Of a DNA stretch of 64,000 nucleotides, positions 25,718-34,991 are shown piece after piece. The notes under the pieces are model-generated. The model searched no databases, was not told where the DNA came from, and worked only from the letters and a program-made list of their open reading frames with translations. The position numbers were made by a program, and so were the translations under genes. The stretch is from Halobacteriales archaeon YIM A00010 (lineage in GTDB: Archaea > Halobacteriota > Halobacteria > Halobacteriales > Haloarculaceae): NCBI GenBank assembly GCA_025041175.1, contig JAKCFJ010000002.1, positions 310,001 to 374,000 on the forward strand. Reading direction: 5' to 3'. The first letter of the stretch is position 1; every line of letters starts with the position of its first letter.

Positions 25718-27076
25718 TCACCGCTCTATCAACGGGGCACGACTGAACGACGCTGGTATCGATTCAGTGATCCCCAACAGCTCCGCGATCGTCGGCGCCA
25801 CGGCCCGTGCGTCGATGCTGTCGGTGGCCGGTATTTCGGGTGCCTTCGGCCCACCGAGTCCGTACACGCCGCATGTGTCGGTTCGCCCGTGAGAGCCACC
25901 GACCTTCGTCGGGTCGAGTGACACGAGTCCCGATTCACCGACGAACAGTTCACACGGATCGAATCCGGGTTTGGCGTGAATGTCCATGTCGGTCGCGTAG
26001 TAGGGGGCGTTTTCGTGTTCGTGCCACCAGTAGTACTGAAACCACGCGTCGGATTCCGCGACCAGGACGAGATCGCCAGCGTTCGGGTGATCGATCCCCC
26101 GTTCGACCTTTCCCGCCTCGCCGAGCACCGCCTCGACGCCGTCGAGCGCGTCGAGCGTTGCGCGGGCGTCCGCGACGCGTTCCTCGACGTAAACGTGTGC
26201 AACCTGGTGGTCGACCATGGCGAACGCCGCCGAGCCGGGGGTGTCCACTTCTTCGCCTCCCTCCCCGTCGTCCTTGACGGACAACAGCCCCGCCTCGCGG
26301 AGCGCGCGGTTCGGAAACACGGGTGTGTCGACACCGTGGAACCCATACTCGCTGACGACGTTCACGACGGTCTCCTCCCACCGACCGTCTGCTCGGAGCG
26401 AATCGAGGAACCTCCCGAGGAGTTCGTCGACGGTGCTGACCGCCTCGCGCAGTTCTTCACCAGGTCCGTGTCGGAGGCCCGCGTAGTCGAGATGGGGGAC
26501 GTACACCCACAGGAGATCGGGATCGACGCGCTCGATCCCCTCGGTTGCAGCGTCGAGGATCCACTTGCTGCTTATTTCGTCCGCAGCAGGTCCCCAGTAC
26601 CGGTGTAACGGGAAGTGACCGTGCTCCGCTCGCAGCTCCTCATACAATCCCTCGGGGTTCGTCCAGCAGTCCATCTCCAGGAGGTTGTTGTCCTCGTCCT
26701 CGATGGGCGAGGGGGTGATCGCAACGTCGGCGTCCGTTCCGATGAGGTGCTGGAAGCAGAGCACCCCTGTCGTCGTTCCGGCGGCTCGTGCCGTCTCCCA
26801 CAGACGCTGACGCTCTCCGCGGTCGCGCTCCCAGAACGCCGCCTCGTCCGTCTCCCGGTCGTACTCGCCGCTGGAGACGTCCCCGTGATCGCCTGGGGAC
26901 AGCCCCGTTGCGAGCGTCGTCTGGGCGGGAAGCGTCAGCGCGGGAAACGACGGGCGCAACGCAGTCACGTCCCCGAGAAGCGACGCGAGATGCGGCGCGA
27001 CCGCCTCGGTAACGTGCTCGGGTTGGAGTCCAATAACGTCGACGACGACGACCCGCGTGGAGCGAGCGTCGCTCAT
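25718..27076 (-). CDS. Type I phosphodiesterase / nucleotide pyrophosphatase (EboF-like)
   Basis: This 452-residue alkaline-phosphatase-superfamily protein carries the metal-site Asp in VVVVDVIGLQPEHV, the catalytic Thr in FPALTLPAQTTLATGLSPGDHG, the Asp/His in VYVPHLDYAGLRHGP and the His in GGSHGRTDTCGVYG. No signal peptide is present. It overlaps the cyclase gene upstream by 4 bases (ATGA). In bacterial ebo/edb clusters a phosphodiesterase of this family (EboF) accompanies TatD, TIM-barrel, prenyltransferase and cyclase proteins, which is the set found here. The substrate is unknown. Confidence 0.87.
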   Translation of the reverse strand: MSDARSTRVVVVDVIGLQPEHVTEAVAPHLASLLGDVTALRPSFPALTLPAQTTLATGLSPGDHGDVSSGEYDRETDEAAFWERDRGERQRLWETARAAGTTTGVLCFQHLIGTDADVAITPSPIEDEDNNLLEMDCWTNPEGLYEELRAEHGHFPLHRYWGPAADEISSKWILDAATEGIERVDPDLLWVYVPHLDYAGLRHGPGEELREAVSTVDELLGRFLDSLRADGRWEETVVNVVSEYGFHGVDTPVFPNRALREAGLLSVKDDGEGGEEVDTPGSAAFAMVDHQVAHVYVEERVADARATLDALDGVEAVLGEAGKVERGIDHPNAGDLVLVAESDAWFQYYWWHEHENAPYYATDMDIHAKPGFDPCELFVGESGLVSLDPTKVGGSHGRTDTCGVYGLGGPKAPEIPATDSIDARAVAPTIAELLGITESIPASFSRAPLIER

Positions 27077-28263
27077 GTCTCACCCTCGTGACGGTCCACG
27101 TAACTGTCGAGCATGTCGAACTGTCGTGAAAGGTCGTGTTCGTCGACGCCGAGCGGAGATTTGAAGAAGGAAGCCAACTGCGGCTGGAGACCGCCCTCAC
27201 CGTGCTCGTCGGCGTGGGCGATCAACCGAACGAGATCGAGGACGAGCGGTGCAGCCAGAACGGAGTCCGACCCCTCCCACGTGAACTGCATCTTCATCTG
27301 GGTGCCGAGAAACCCCCTGAACCGGATGTCGTCCCACGCGGTTTTCCAATCCCCGAGCGGCGGCGTGTAGTCGATTCGCACGCGGTTGTGAAACTCCCCT
27401 TCGAGAATGCCGTCGAGGACCCCGCCTTTGCTCGCTAGTTTCCCAGCTTTGTTCGCGTCGTCTTCGAGGACTTGGCCGTCCGCGTTGCCGAGGATGTTGT
27501 GTCCCTCCCACGACAGGACCTGGAGGTTACGCTGGGCGAACATCGGTGCCAACGCGGATTTCAAGAGCGTCTCCCCCGTTTTGCCGTCCCGCCCCATGTG
27601 GGGCACGTTCGTTCGCTCGGCTAGCTCTTTGAGACCCCCGAGAGCGGCTCCCGTGCTCGGCGTGAAGTTGATGTACGGGTGGTCGTCGACGAGGGCGGCG
27701 TACGCGTACAGGCTGCTTGCGGGAAGCTCCCGATCGTCCTCCTCGATGGCCCGCTCGAACGCGTTCAGGGTGTCGTACCGCTCCGGGCTAGAGAGCCGGG
27801 GCTCGGTGGAGGAGACGTTCACCACGACGAGGCGATCCACGTTCTGCTCGCTGGCGAACGTCCGGTAATCCTCTCGAATCCGGTCGACAGCGTTCGAGAA
27901 AGACGTCCCTGACATCGTCTCGGACGCAAGCTCTTCCACCGCGCGCCCGCAGTTGACTGTCGTTCCGGCCGTGATGCGCTCCTCGACCCGTTCGAGATCG
28001 TCGCTCACCGCCTGCACAACGTTCAGTGGTACGGTGGCGCTTTCAGCCAGCGATCGCGCCGTTGAGAGGACGGATGTCTCGGAGATATCGTGCCCGCCGA
28101 AGACGAACTCTTCGACGGGTGGGAGATCGAGACGAGCGTACGGGTCCCGTGCCGTGACCAGTCCTGTCGTCTCCGTCTCCCCGGCGGCGAGAGCACGCGC
28201 CCCGACTATCGCTGTCGTCGCAACGTTCCCGTGTGCTCCGATGAGCCAGACGCCCGTTCTCAT
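27073..28263 (-). CDS. myo-Inositol-1-phosphate-synthase-family sugar-phosphate cyclase
   Basis: This 396-residue protein has the NAD-binding start VWLIGAHGNVATTAIVGA, the motif DGKTGETLLKSALAPMFAQR, the segment WEGHNILGNADGQVL and the KGGVLDGIL...HNRVRIDYTPPLGDWKTAWD region, all signatures of inositol-3-phosphate synthases. Canonical enzymes cyclise glucose 6-phosphate. Here the gene is coupled to the phosphodiesterase and divergent from TatD, TIM-barrel and UbiA genes. It may therefore serve the ebo-like pathway, in the place of the dehydroquinate-synthase-type cyclase EboD of most bacterial clusters, and not general inositol-lipid synthesis. Confidence 0.88.
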   Translation of the reverse strand: MRTGVWLIGAHGNVATTAIVGARALAAGETETTGLVTARDPYARLDLPPVEEFVFGGHDISETSVLSTARSLAESATVPLNVVQAVSDDLERVEERITAGTTVNCGRAVEELASETMSGTSFSNAVDRIREDYRTFASEQNVDRLVVVNVSSTEPRLSSPERYDTLNAFERAIEEDDRELPASSLYAYAALVDDHPYINFTPSTGAALGGLKELAERTNVPHMGRDGKTGETLLKSALAPMFAQRNLQVLSWEGHNILGNADGQVLEDDANKAGKLASKGGVLDGILEGEFHNRVRIDYTPPLGDWKTAWDDIRFRGFLGTQMKMQFTWEGSDSVLAAPLVLDLVRLIAHADEHGEGGLQPQLASFFKSPLGVDEHDLSRQFDMLDSYVDRHEGET

Positions 28264-28525
28264 CCGTTCTCCCAGTGACGATCCGTGGTCGGACAGGTCT
28301 GCTCACCGGTCGGGTTTCGTGCTCCTGTTTCTTCTATCAATTCACTACGTGGAATATCCATTCGATACAATAATAAATCCATGCTCTATTAAATTTTCTG
28401 ATTTTATTACGTATGTTCTTGGCAAAAATATATAACTATAATATTGTTATATTAATATTAAATTTGTAATATAGATATATTATCAAAACATATATTGTCC
28501 TTGGATCAAATGTTGTGAACGGACT
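28264..28525. promoter_or_regulatory. Divergent promoter region of the ebo-like cluster
   Basis: The 262-base gap separates the cyclase/phosphodiesterase pair (minus) from the TatD/TIM/UbiA genes (plus). It is very AT-rich from 28360 to 28500. A TATA-like aacatatatt at 28487-28496 lies about 30 bases before the TatD ATG at 28526 and predicts a nearly leaderless transcript. Confidence 0.65.
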
Positions 28526-29326
28526 ATGCAAATCATCGATCCGCATATGCATATGATTTCCCGCTCGAGCAACGACTACAAGCGAGCGCGTCGGGCGGGA
28601 ATCGAGTGTTGTGTGGAGCCTGCCTTCTGGAGCGGACAGGACAAGCACAATGCGGGTTCCTTTTTCGACTACTTCGAACAGATCATCGAACACGAGACCG
28701 ATCGCGCCGAGCGGGCGGCCGGGATGGACCACTACGTCACCATCGGTCTCGAACCCAAGGAGGCGAACTACCGGGAAATGGCCGAGGAGGTCCTCGACCG
28801 GATTCCGGAGTATCTCGACCGGGATCCCGTCGTCGGCGTCGGCGAGATCGGATACGATCAACAGACCGAAGACGAGGACTACGCCTTCCGGAAACAGCTG
28901 CGAATCGCCGAGGAGCACGAGCTTCCAGTCATCGTCCACACGCCCCACGAGGACAAGCCGTCGGGCACGGAGCGCATCGTGGATGTCATCGAGGAAGAGG
29001 GCGTCACACAACAGCGCATCATCATCGACCACAACACCGAAGAAACGATCGACATTGCCGCACAAACGGATTGTTGGCTGGGGTTCACGCTCTATCCGGG
29101 GAAAATAGAAGACGAAGTCGCCATCGATCTGCTAGAGGAGTACGGAACCGACAGGATGATCCTCAACAGCGCCGCCGACTGGGATCCATCGGATCCGCTG
29201 GCCGTTCCGAAAGCTCGTGACAAGATGCTCGACCGCGGCTGGGACCGCAACGCGGTTCAGACGGTCGTCTTCGACAACCCCTACGAGTTCTTCGACCAAT
29301 CCCCGAACTTCGATTACGAACGATAA
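28526..29326 (+). CDS. TatD-family metal-dependent hydrolase (EboB-like)
   Basis: This 266-residue amidohydrolase-fold protein starts MQIIDPHMHMISRS (the HxH metal motif of TatD proteins), followed by VVGVGEIGYD (Glu ligand), LPVIVHTPHED (His) and RIIIDHNTEET (His). The final Asp is expected near ILNSAADWDPSD. TatD members are nucleases or hydrolases; EboB of the ebo cluster is a TatD relative. The next gene begins two bases after its stop, so they are tightly coupled. Confidence 0.88.
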   Translation: MQIIDPHMHMISRSSNDYKRARRAGIECCVEPAFWSGQDKHNAGSFFDYFEQIIEHETDRAERAAGMDHYVTIGLEPKEANYREMAEEVLDRIPEYLDRDPVVGVGEIGYDQQTEDEDYAFRKQLRIAEEHELPVIVHTPHEDKPSGTERIVDVIEEEGVTQQRIIIDHNTEETIDIAAQTDCWLGFTLYPGKIEDEVAIDLLEEYGTDRMILNSAADWDPSDPLAVPKARDKMLDRGWDRNAVQTVVFDNPYEFFDQSPNFDYER

Positions 29327-29328
29327 CA

Positions 29329-30204
29329 ATGCGATTTGGGTTTTCCACAAACGCGTTCCGGGAGCACAGCCTCGAGAACACCATCGAAACACTCGCCAAC
29401 GCCGGCTACGACGGCATCGAGATCCTTCTCGACGAGCCACACCTGTATCCGGGCAGCGCGGACGAAAGCGACGTACGACGCGTTCGGCAGTTACTTGAGG
29501 ACAACGGCCTTGCCGTCAGCAACTGCAACGCGTTCATGCTCAGTGCCATCGAGCCCAGCGAGACGAGCCGAGCGGCCGAGTACACCCGCGAGACGGAGGC
29601 GTTTCACCACCCCTCGTTCATCGAACCCGACGAGGCCGACCGCAGTGCCCGCGTCGAACACACCAAAGCCGCGCTGGAGACGGCCAGCGCCCTCGGCGCA
29701 CCGCAGATCTCCGTCCCGCCCGGCGGGCCGGTTCCGAAGTGGAAGTCCGACGACAAGGCCGTGGACGAGTTCGTCGACGGACTCCGGTCGGTCGCAACGA
29801 CGGCCGAAACTGTCGGTGTCGATGTGTTGGTCGAACCCGAACCCGATCTTCTCGTGGAAACGTCCGATCAGTTCCTCGACCTCATGGAGCGCGTCGATTC
29901 GCCGCGCGTCGGCTGTAACTTCGACGCCGGGCACTTTTTCTCCTCGGGGGAAGATCCCACTGCGCTCATCGAGACGCTCGCCGACCACACCCACCACTAC
30001 CACCTCGAGGACATCCCTGCCGACCGGACCCACGAACACACACAGCTCGGCGAGGGAGCGATGGACATCGACGGCTTCCTCGAGACCGTCCACGACAGCG
30101 GCTACGACGGGTTCGTCACCGTTGAACTCTACCCCTACGAGGCGACGGCCGCAGAGACCGCCCGCGATGCGATGCGATACTTAGAAGAGCACGGGTGGGC
30201 GTGA
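29329..30204 (+). CDS. Xylose-isomerase-like TIM-barrel protein (EboE-like sugar phosphate isomerase/epimerase)
   Basis: This 291-residue AP-endonuclease-2/xylose-isomerase-like barrel starts MRFGFSTNAFREHSLENTIETLANAGYDGIEILLDEPH. Metal-ligand Glu/Asp/His residues appear in DVLVEPEPDLL, GCNFDAGHFFS and HHYHLEDIPAD, and the last Glu in FVTVELYPYE. It belongs to the same family as EboE. A close paralogue with the same opening (FSTNAYTRFGLAEAI) lies at 37066-37914. Confidence 0.88.
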   Translation: MRFGFSTNAFREHSLENTIETLANAGYDGIEILLDEPHLYPGSADESDVRRVRQLLEDNGLAVSNCNAFMLSAIEPSETSRAAEYTRETEAFHHPSFIEPDEADRSARVEHTKAALETASALGAPQISVPPGGPVPKWKSDDKAVDEFVDGLRSVATTAETVGVDVLVEPEPDLLVETSDQFLDLMERVDSPRVGCNFDAGHFFSSGEDPTALIETLADHTHHYHLEDIPADRTHEHTQLGEGAMDIDGFLETVHDSGYDGFVTVELYPYEATAAETARDAMRYLEEHGWA

Positions 30205-30225
30205 GAGCGCTTCGATGGATTGGAA

Positions 30226-31146
30226 ATGATCGAAAATCGGGATCTCCGGGGTTCGCTCGCGGCGTACGCGACGCTGGTTCGTCTCCCGAACCTCTTTACG
30301 GCCCCGCCGGATATCGTGCTCGGTGTGACGCTCGCAGTCGGTGCCGGCGGGGTCGCTACCGACGCCGTTACTGTTGGTGGACTCGCGGTTGCCTCTGTAC
30401 TGCTGTATGCCGCCGGAACGACGCTCAACGACTTCTTCGATGCGAGCGAAGACGCCCGCGAGCGTCCCGAACGGCCGATCCCGTCGGGCGACGTGAGCCG
30501 TCCCCGGGCGCTCGGGTTCGGCCTCGCGTTACTCCTCGCTGGCATCGTGATCGCTTTTATCGCCGCCGGAACCGCCGCTGGTGTGGTGTCTGGTGTGCTC
30601 GCGCTCACTATTCTGCTCTACGACGGCATGCTCAAAGGATCGGCTGTCGGTTTCTTGGCGATGGGAGCAAGCAGAGGGCTCAACGTTCTCCTCGGCGTGA
30701 CGGCAGCACTCCTGCCCACTTCGCTTCCTCTGTGGGCAGTTGGCGTCCCCGTTACCGTCGCCATCTTCATCGCGGGCGTGACGTACACGGCAGAAAGCGA
30801 GACCCGAAAAAGCGACCGAACCGTCGTCCTGCCCGCGATCGGCGGCGTTGTCGTCGCCGCGCTCGGGGTCGGTGGCCTGCTCATCGTCCGTTCTCCACGA
30901 TCGGTCACCGTCGTTTTCGCCCTGCTCCTCCTCGCGGGTTTTCTCGGCTGGACAGGCCGGGCGCTGCGTTCGGCGTACGAGACACCGACACCGGAGTCCA
31001 TCGGGCCGGCTATTGGCGTGTGCGTGCTCGGATTGACCGTGCTTGACGGCGCGTTCGCTGCGGCTATCGATCCCGGCTCGGCGCTCGTGATAGTGGCGTT
31101 CCTCGTCCCCGCACTAGGATTCTCTCGGGCAATTAGCGTCAGCTAA
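30226..31146 (+). CDS. UbiA-family prenyltransferase (EboC-like)
   Basis: This 306-residue integral membrane protein has about nine helices. The first aspartate-rich motif is intact (NDFFDASEDARERPERPIPSG). The second is reduced to LLYDGMLKGSAVG, as often seen in SCO3242/EboC-type relatives. It would transfer a prenyl group onto an acceptor, possibly the product of the cyclase and isomerase genes next to it. The ATG at 30226 (MIENRDLRG) is preferred to the TTG six bases upstream. It is the last gene of the plus-strand half of the cluster. Confidence 0.88.
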   Translation: MIENRDLRGSLAAYATLVRLPNLFTAPPDIVLGVTLAVGAGGVATDAVTVGGLAVASVLLYAAGTTLNDFFDASEDARERPERPIPSGDVSRPRALGFGLALLLAGIVIAFIAAGTAAGVVSGVLALTILLYDGMLKGSAVGFLAMGASRGLNVLLGVTAALLPTSLPLWAVGVPVTVAIFIAGVTYTAESETRKSDRTVVLPAIGGVVVAALGVGGLLIVRSPRSVTVVFALLLLAGFLGWTGRALRSAYETPTPESIGPAIGVCVLGLTVLDGAFAAAIDPGSALVIVAFLVPALGFSRAISVS

Positions 31147-31395
31147 CCCGGCCGAAGCCACGAGTATCCAATCGAACATGATGTTTTATATTACTGTCCA
31201 CCTACAGCGAACGGCACCGGATGTTGCGAAAGCGGGTGGATTGTCCGTGGTCATTGGCCTGTTCCCAACGGCCGTTCCATTGGCGTCCCGAACAGTGGTG
31301 CTCGGTACGTCCTCGGAGGGAGTGATCCGCTGCGTTGGACTCTCTTCGGATTAGGATGCCGGACGGTGCGACGCCGGTCTCGTTCTGTGCACCGG

Positions 31396-34300
31396 TTAGA
31401 CCACCTCGACGTCGCCCACCATCGAGCTCGGATGGACGGTGCAGATGTACTGGACCATCTCCGCGGAAGCGGTGAACGTCAGCGGAATGGTGGCACCTTC
31501 TTCCGAAACGATGTCTGTTTTCGCAAGGTTGTTGCCATCAGCGTCCTGGAGGGCGAAGTCGTGGGGCGCTCCATCGATGTTCGTCCACTCGACCGTGTAT
31601 TCTTCCCCTTCCTGGAGCGTCAGCGTCGGGTTCTCTTGGCCATTGATCCCGTCGGGCGCGACACCCTGCCAGGCCTGGATGTCGCCATCGACCTGGATCG
31701 TGGTCGACGGATCGATGGGGTCTCCATCCCCTCCACCACCACCGCCATCGTCGTTCTTGGGAACGGTGACCATCGCACTCGCTGCGACTGCCTCCTCGTT
31801 GCCCTCGTGGACGAACGTGATCTCGGCCTCCAGACCGTAGGTCCCTTGCGTCGCGTCTGTGCCGACTGCGATGTCGTACTCGACTGCCTGACTCTCACCG
31901 GGCGCGAGCGAATCGAAATTCGTCTGTGATGGGGCCGTGATCTGGATCACGTTGCTGCTGGACGTGGCCGTGAACTGGATGTCAGACAGATCGCTGTTCG
32001 AGATATTCTCGAGCTGGACGGTTCCGGTCGTCGACTCCTCGGGATCCAGCGTGTCGTTGTCGAGGGTGAACGAGGCTGACGCGATCTTTGAGGTTTCGAC
32101 GGAGTGTTCGATCCGGTAGATGCCCGAATCGGAGTTCTCACCGTTGAAACCACTGCCCCAATCGATGACGTACAGCGCGCCATCCGGACCGACCTTCATG
32201 TCCATCGGGCGGACGAGATTCAGGGTCGGTAGGAACGGATCGATCTCCATCACGTTGCCGTCGTCATCGAACGAGACGCACTTGATCCACCCGATGTTCC
32301 ATTCCATGATGAACAGCTTGCCATCGAACGCTCGGGTGAGCGCTCGATTGGGATCGTGTCCGTCCTGATGCCGGTAGAGCGGCCCGGCCATCGGGGCCCC
32401 GCCCTGGAGCTGCGGAAACGGCGGCTCGTCAGGAAGGTACTGCTCGGCGTAGTCGGGAGCATTCAGAAGGTTGCTCCACATCGCGGGGTAGTAGATCATT
32501 GCCTCCTCGGACGTTGGGAGGTCAGTGAGTCCATCGTTGTTCGGCGACTCGTTGGTCGGGCTGCTCGGATCGAACGGATCGCCGGATTCCCCTGTGTCAA
32601 AGTCGTACTCCTTGTAGGGAACGTTCGGGCCGACGAAGTACGGCCAGCCGTAGAAGCCGGGAGCATCGGCTTTGTTGAATTCGACGGTTGCGGGGGGCCC
32701 GCGCTCGGCGTTCCAACTGCCAGCGTCAGGGCCGTAGTCACCCCAGTAGAGCGTACCGGTCTCCTGATCGACGGACGCCCGGTACGGGTTGCGGTTGCCC
32801 ATTGTGTAGATCTCGGGGCGGACAAGCCCCTCTTCGATTTCCTCGGCGTAGCCCCCGTCCTCGGTGAAGAGATTATCGTCGGGGATCGCATAGGAACCGT
32901 CGTCCTGCGGGATAATGCGCAGTATCTTCCCACGAAGATCGGCTGTGTTCGCCGCTGTGCGCTGGGCGTCGTAGGGTTTCCGACCATCCCGTTCGTCGAT
33001 CGGGGTGTATCCGTCTGATTCGAACGGGTTGGTGTCGTCGCCGGTCGTGAGATAGAGCTGCTCTCCATTGGGTCCCCAGTGCATATCACCGCCAGTGTGA
33101 CAGCACGTCTGGCGCTGCGTATGCACTTTCTGGATCGTGACTTCGGAGCTGGGATCGATCGATCCGTTTTCCATCGTGAACCGCGAGAGCCGGTTGTGCG
33201 GTTCGTCAATGGCAGCATTCGGCGGGGAGTAGTACAGATACACCCAACCGGTGTTCTCGAACTCCGAATCGAGGAGGAGACCGAGGAGTCCGTCCTCTTG
33301 ACCGGCGTAGATGGACAGTTCGAGCGCAGTGGTTGCTTCACCTGTCTCCGGATCGATGACGACGACCTCCCCAGTCTGTTCTTCCTCGCCGTTGAAGGTC
33401 CCGCGCTCGATGTAGAAGACCCGGCCATCGGGCGCGATATCGAGTATCGCGGGGTTGGCGGTGTCTGTATAGAGTGGGGTGGTTTCGTAGTTGTTCCAGA
33501 TGGTACCGGTGGCCGAGTCGTTGGCGAACCCGCCGGACCAGAGGATGCCGCCGAGGACGTGCTCAATGAAGCCGTCCTCGTCGAACGCGCTCTCGGTGTG
33601 GCCGCGCCCGGTGTACCACGCGCGGCCGCCCTGGAACGTCTGACACCACGCGATCGGGTGGTCGCTGCCGTACCCGCCGTCCATCGTCGCCCCGTTGTAG
33701 CTGTCCTCATCGAGGGACGCAAGAACGTGAACGTCTCCGCGGGGGTTGTTCTGGTAGTCGTACCACTCGTCGGTACCGGTCCAGCGAGCCGGCAGGTGGT
33801 CGGTCGAGGGGTGAGTCCGGTCGGTGACGTGGATTTCGGCCTCCTGGACCTCGGGATGGTTGGCGAAGTAGGCTCCTCCGAGCATGTCGCCGTAGAAATT
33901 CCAATCGTACTCGGTGTCGGACGCGGCGTGAATGCCGGCGTATCCGCCACCGTTTTGGATGTACTCCTCGAAGGCCGTCTGCTGGTCGGCGTTGAGCACG
34001 TCACCCGTGGTGTTGAACCAGATGATCGTGTCGTATTTCCCGAGCTCGGTGGCGTTCGAAGGGAACGCAGAGGCGTCTTGTGGAATCGTGTCGATGGTGA
34101 CGGAATCGGCCCCGGTCTCGGCGGCGATGCGATCCGTGAGGCCCTGGAGCTGTTGGATGCCGTATTCGATGTTCCCATGGCGGTAGCCGGCGGTTGCCGA
34201 GAACACCAAGATGTTGATATCGAAGCTGGCTTGGTCGTCGACCTGGATGGTCCCCCGCATATCGTGGGGGTGTGGCTGGCAGTAGTATTCGGCCATCTCT

Positions 34301-34809
34301 TCGGTCGCGGTGAACTCGACGGTCTGTGTCGCACCCGTCTCAGGCAGAACTTTGGACGAGACGAGCTTCTTGCCGTTGGTATCCTCAATGGTGAAGTTGT
34401 GGGGGCGTCCGTCGGTGTTCGTCCACTCGACGGTGTAGTCTTCACCCGCGACCAAAGAGAGGGTGGGGTTCGTCTCGTCTGCTATCTCCTCCGGTTCGAC
34501 CCCGACCCACGCGTGATCCGGATCGTTTGCGTGATCCGGTGGACCCTGTTGACCGCTGTGGTCCGGAGGGCCCGGTTGTCCTGCGTGATCCGGTGGACCT
34601 TGCCGGCGTTCATCCCCAACACGAACTGCTTCGAGTTTGATTACGTTGTCATCGGTAGCTCCCTGTGCATTGAGCGCCCCACTACTGAGAAGACCGGCTG
34701 CACCAAGTCCCCCTGTCACCTGCATGAACCGTCGCCTGCTGGTGGTCACCAGTGTCGATTCGGTAGTCTCCGGGTTTCTCGTGCTGTCCGCCTCTTGCTT
34801 GTCTACCAT
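31396..34809 (-). CDS. Tat-exported PQQ-type sugar dehydrogenase with two cupredoxin domains and a ThuA domain
   Basis: This is a 1137-residue secreted protein. Domains in order: Tat signal (SRRRFMQVTGG), three GPPDH(A/S)G repeats (about 55-90), a cupredoxin (about 95-190; PHNF and YYCQPHPHDM are the copper His, Cys, His and Met), a ThuA domain (about 195-430; ILVFSATAGYRHG), a six-bladed sorbosone/glucose dehydrogenase propeller (about 440-905; TCCHTGGDMHWGPNG, YLTTGDDTNPF), a CARDB-like beta domain, a Gly6 linker and a second cupredoxin (APHDF, YICTVHPSSM). Substrate electrons could pass from PQQ to copper within one chain. The start at 34809 is favoured; ATGs at 34839-34842 are nearer to a TATA-like sequence. 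The multicopper oxidase gene lies 182 bases upstream on the same strand. Confidence 0.88.
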   Translation of the reverse strand: MVDKQEADSTRNPETTESTLVTTSRRRFMQVTGGLGAAGLLSSGALNAQGATDDNVIKLEAVRVGDERRQGPPDHAGQPGPPDHSGQQGPPDHANDPDHAWVGVEPEEIADETNPTLSLVAGEDYTVEWTNTDGRPHNFTIEDTNGKKLVSSKVLPETGATQTVEFTATEEMAEYYCQPHPHDMRGTIQVDDQASFDINILVFSATAGYRHGNIEYGIQQLQGLTDRIAAETGADSVTIDTIPQDASAFPSNATELGKYDTIIWFNTTGDVLNADQQTAFEEYIQNGGGYAGIHAASDTEYDWNFYGDMLGGAYFANHPEVQEAEIHVTDRTHPSTDHLPARWTGTDEWYDYQNNPRGDVHVLASLDEDSYNGATMDGGYGSDHPIAWCQTFQGGRAWYTGRGHTESAFDEDGFIEHVLGGILWSGGFANDSATGTIWNNYETTPLYTDTANPAILDIAPDGRVFYIERGTFNGEEEQTGEVVVIDPETGEATTALELSIYAGQEDGLLGLLLDSEFENTGWVYLYYSPPNAAIDEPHNRLSRFTMENGSIDPSSEVTIQKVHTQRQTCCHTGGDMHWGPNGEQLYLTTGDDTNPFESDGYTPIDERDGRKPYDAQRTAANTADLRGKILRIIPQDDGSYAIPDDNLFTEDGGYAEEIEEGLVRPEIYTMGNRNPYRASVDQETGTLYWGDYGPDAGSWNAERGPPATVEFNKADAPGFYGWPYFVGPNVPYKEYDFDTGESGDPFDPSSPTNESPNNDGLTDLPTSEEAMIYYPAMWSNLLNAPDYAEQYLPDEPPFPQLQGGAPMAGPLYRHQDGHDPNRALTRAFDGKLFIMEWNIGWIKCVSFDDDGNVMEIDPFLPTLNLVRPMDMKVGPDGALYVIDWGSGFNGENSDSGIYRIEHSVETSKIASASFTLDNDTLDPEESTTGTVQLENISNSDLSDIQFTATSSSNVIQITAPSQTNFDSLAPGESQAVEYDIAVGTDATQGTYGLEAEITFVHEGNEEAVAASAMVTVPKNDDGGGGGGDGDPIDPSTTIQVDGDIQAWQGVAPDGINGQENPTLTLQEGEEYTVEWTNIDGAPHDFALQDADGNNLAKTDIVSEEGATIPLTFTASAEMVQYICTVHPSSMVGDVEVV
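34500..34620 (-). repeat. GPPDHAG-type coding repeats, copy 1
   Basis: Three units (GPPDHAGQPGPPDHSGQQ, then GPPDHAN) lie just after the Tat signal of the 1137-residue dehydrogenase and before its first cupredoxin. The composition (Pro, Gly, His, Asp) suggests a flexible, possibly metal-binding spacer. Confidence 0.8.
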
Positions 34810-34991
34810 ATTCCTCACTACAACCAGATAGTGATCCATCATTATACATCCTCTTGCTGCAAATAATGCTGGTATTCGATGACAAGAATAAACAACATTT
34901 AAATATAATTGGTAAATAAATCCCAAATCATCTAACGTTATCCGCTAGCCATCACGCGAAATGAAGGCTTTAGCGCAGCGTGTCGGGTGGA

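Noticed and set aside
33079-34866. 595-codon plus-strand open frame
   Set aside because: Shadow of the minus-strand dehydrogenase gene; no domain motifs, composition of antisense GC-rich DNA.
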